From positions 1-6,025 of the forward strand of contig CAJPPQ010000073.1 in NCBI GenBank assembly GCA_905372605.1: a stretch of 6,025 bases of DNA. Direction: 5' to 3'. The DNA comes from Porphyromonadaceae bacterium. GTDB lineage: Bacteria; Bacteroidota; Bacteroidia; Bacteroidales; Paludibacteraceae. How positions within the stretch are numbered: the stretch's first letter is position 1; each line of letters starts with the position of its first letter. Shown piece after piece: positions 5,973-6,025 of this stretch. The notes beneath the pieces were generated by a model that was not told where the DNA came from, made no database searches, and saw nothing but the letters and a program-made list of their open reading frames with translations. The translations under genes and the position numbers were made by a program.

Positions 5973-6025
5973 ATGCATAGGGCGGGTTTTGTAAATATAG
6001 TAGGTAATCCCAACGTTGGCAAGTC
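5973..6025 (+). CDS. era: GTPase Era, N-terminal fragment cut by the window edge
   Basis: Only the first 17 codons and two bases of the next are present. They read MHRAGFVNIVGNPNVGK plus a partial codon TC, which must be serine. This contains the G1 (Walker A) P-loop GNPNVGKS at 11-18. The MH-x-[AS]-GFVNI-[VI]-GNPNVGKS opening is characteristic of Bacteroidota Era, a GTPase that binds 16S rRNA and the 30S subunit during ribosome maturation. The related GTPase Der normally starts differently (an IVGRPNVGKS-type loop with no GFVNI lead-in). The ATG lies 6 nt after the topA stop with AGAG just upstream, so the gene is very probably expressed from the topA transcript. The rest of the gene, including the KH domain that would confirm it, lies outside the window. 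Confidence 0.87.
   Translation, partial: MHRAGFVNIVGNPNVGK

Noticed and set aside
5189..5978. Two further antisense open frames (193 and 182 codons) across the 3' end of topA
   Set aside because: Both are shadows of the topA coding sequence, with no recognisable domain.
1..6025. A novel system, mobile element, CRISPR array or RNA gene
   Set aside because: All large open regions are accounted for by housekeeping or envelope genes. No transposase, terminal repeats, regularly spaced repeats or tRNA-like folds were seen.

Overview
The window looks like an ordinary stretch of core chromosome from a Bacteroidota bacterium, most likely of the order Bacteroidales. The evidence is threefold. The topA product has the repeat-type C-terminus, and the protein sequences as a whole resemble Bacteroidales homologues as I remember them. 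The start codons lack a good Shine-Dalgarno sequence and sit behind A-rich leaders. Three -7 boxes match the Bacteroidetes consensus TAnnTTTG. I cannot assign a genus.

Layout, left to right. Positions 3-713 (minus) hold deoD, a purine nucleoside phosphorylase. Positions 714-840 hold a 15-bp hairpin whose three non-Watson-Crick positions are all G-U on the minus strand, probably the terminator of the next gene. Positions 841-2613 (minus) encode a secreted, probably periplasmic, TPR-repeat protein of unknown role, behind a well-formed Bacteroidetes promoter at 2729-2758. Positions 2786-3283 (minus) encode a four-helix GtrA-family membrane protein. Positions 3284-3476 are a divergent intergenic region with a -7 box for each flanking gene and an A/C-rich topA leader. 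Positions 3477-5966 (plus) hold topA, a type IA topoisomerase. From 5973 (plus) the first 18 codons of era run off the edge, only 6 nt after the topA stop. No gene-free stretch exceeds 200 bases.

There are two transcriptional directions. The three minus-strand genes (GtrA, TPR protein, deoD) look mostly like separate units: GtrA and the TPR gene each have a promoter candidate, and a hairpin separates the TPR gene from deoD. On the plus strand, topA and era are almost certainly co-transcribed, placing DNA supercoiling control and ribosome maturation under one promoter. The functions are otherwise unrelated housekeeping roles: purine salvage, envelope, DNA topology and ribosome assembly.

I found no tRNA, rRNA, mobile element, CRISPR array or defence system, and no convincing undescribed system. 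The best second-look items are the strand-polarised hairpin at 774-819, the unusual topA leader and the uncharacterised TPR protein.
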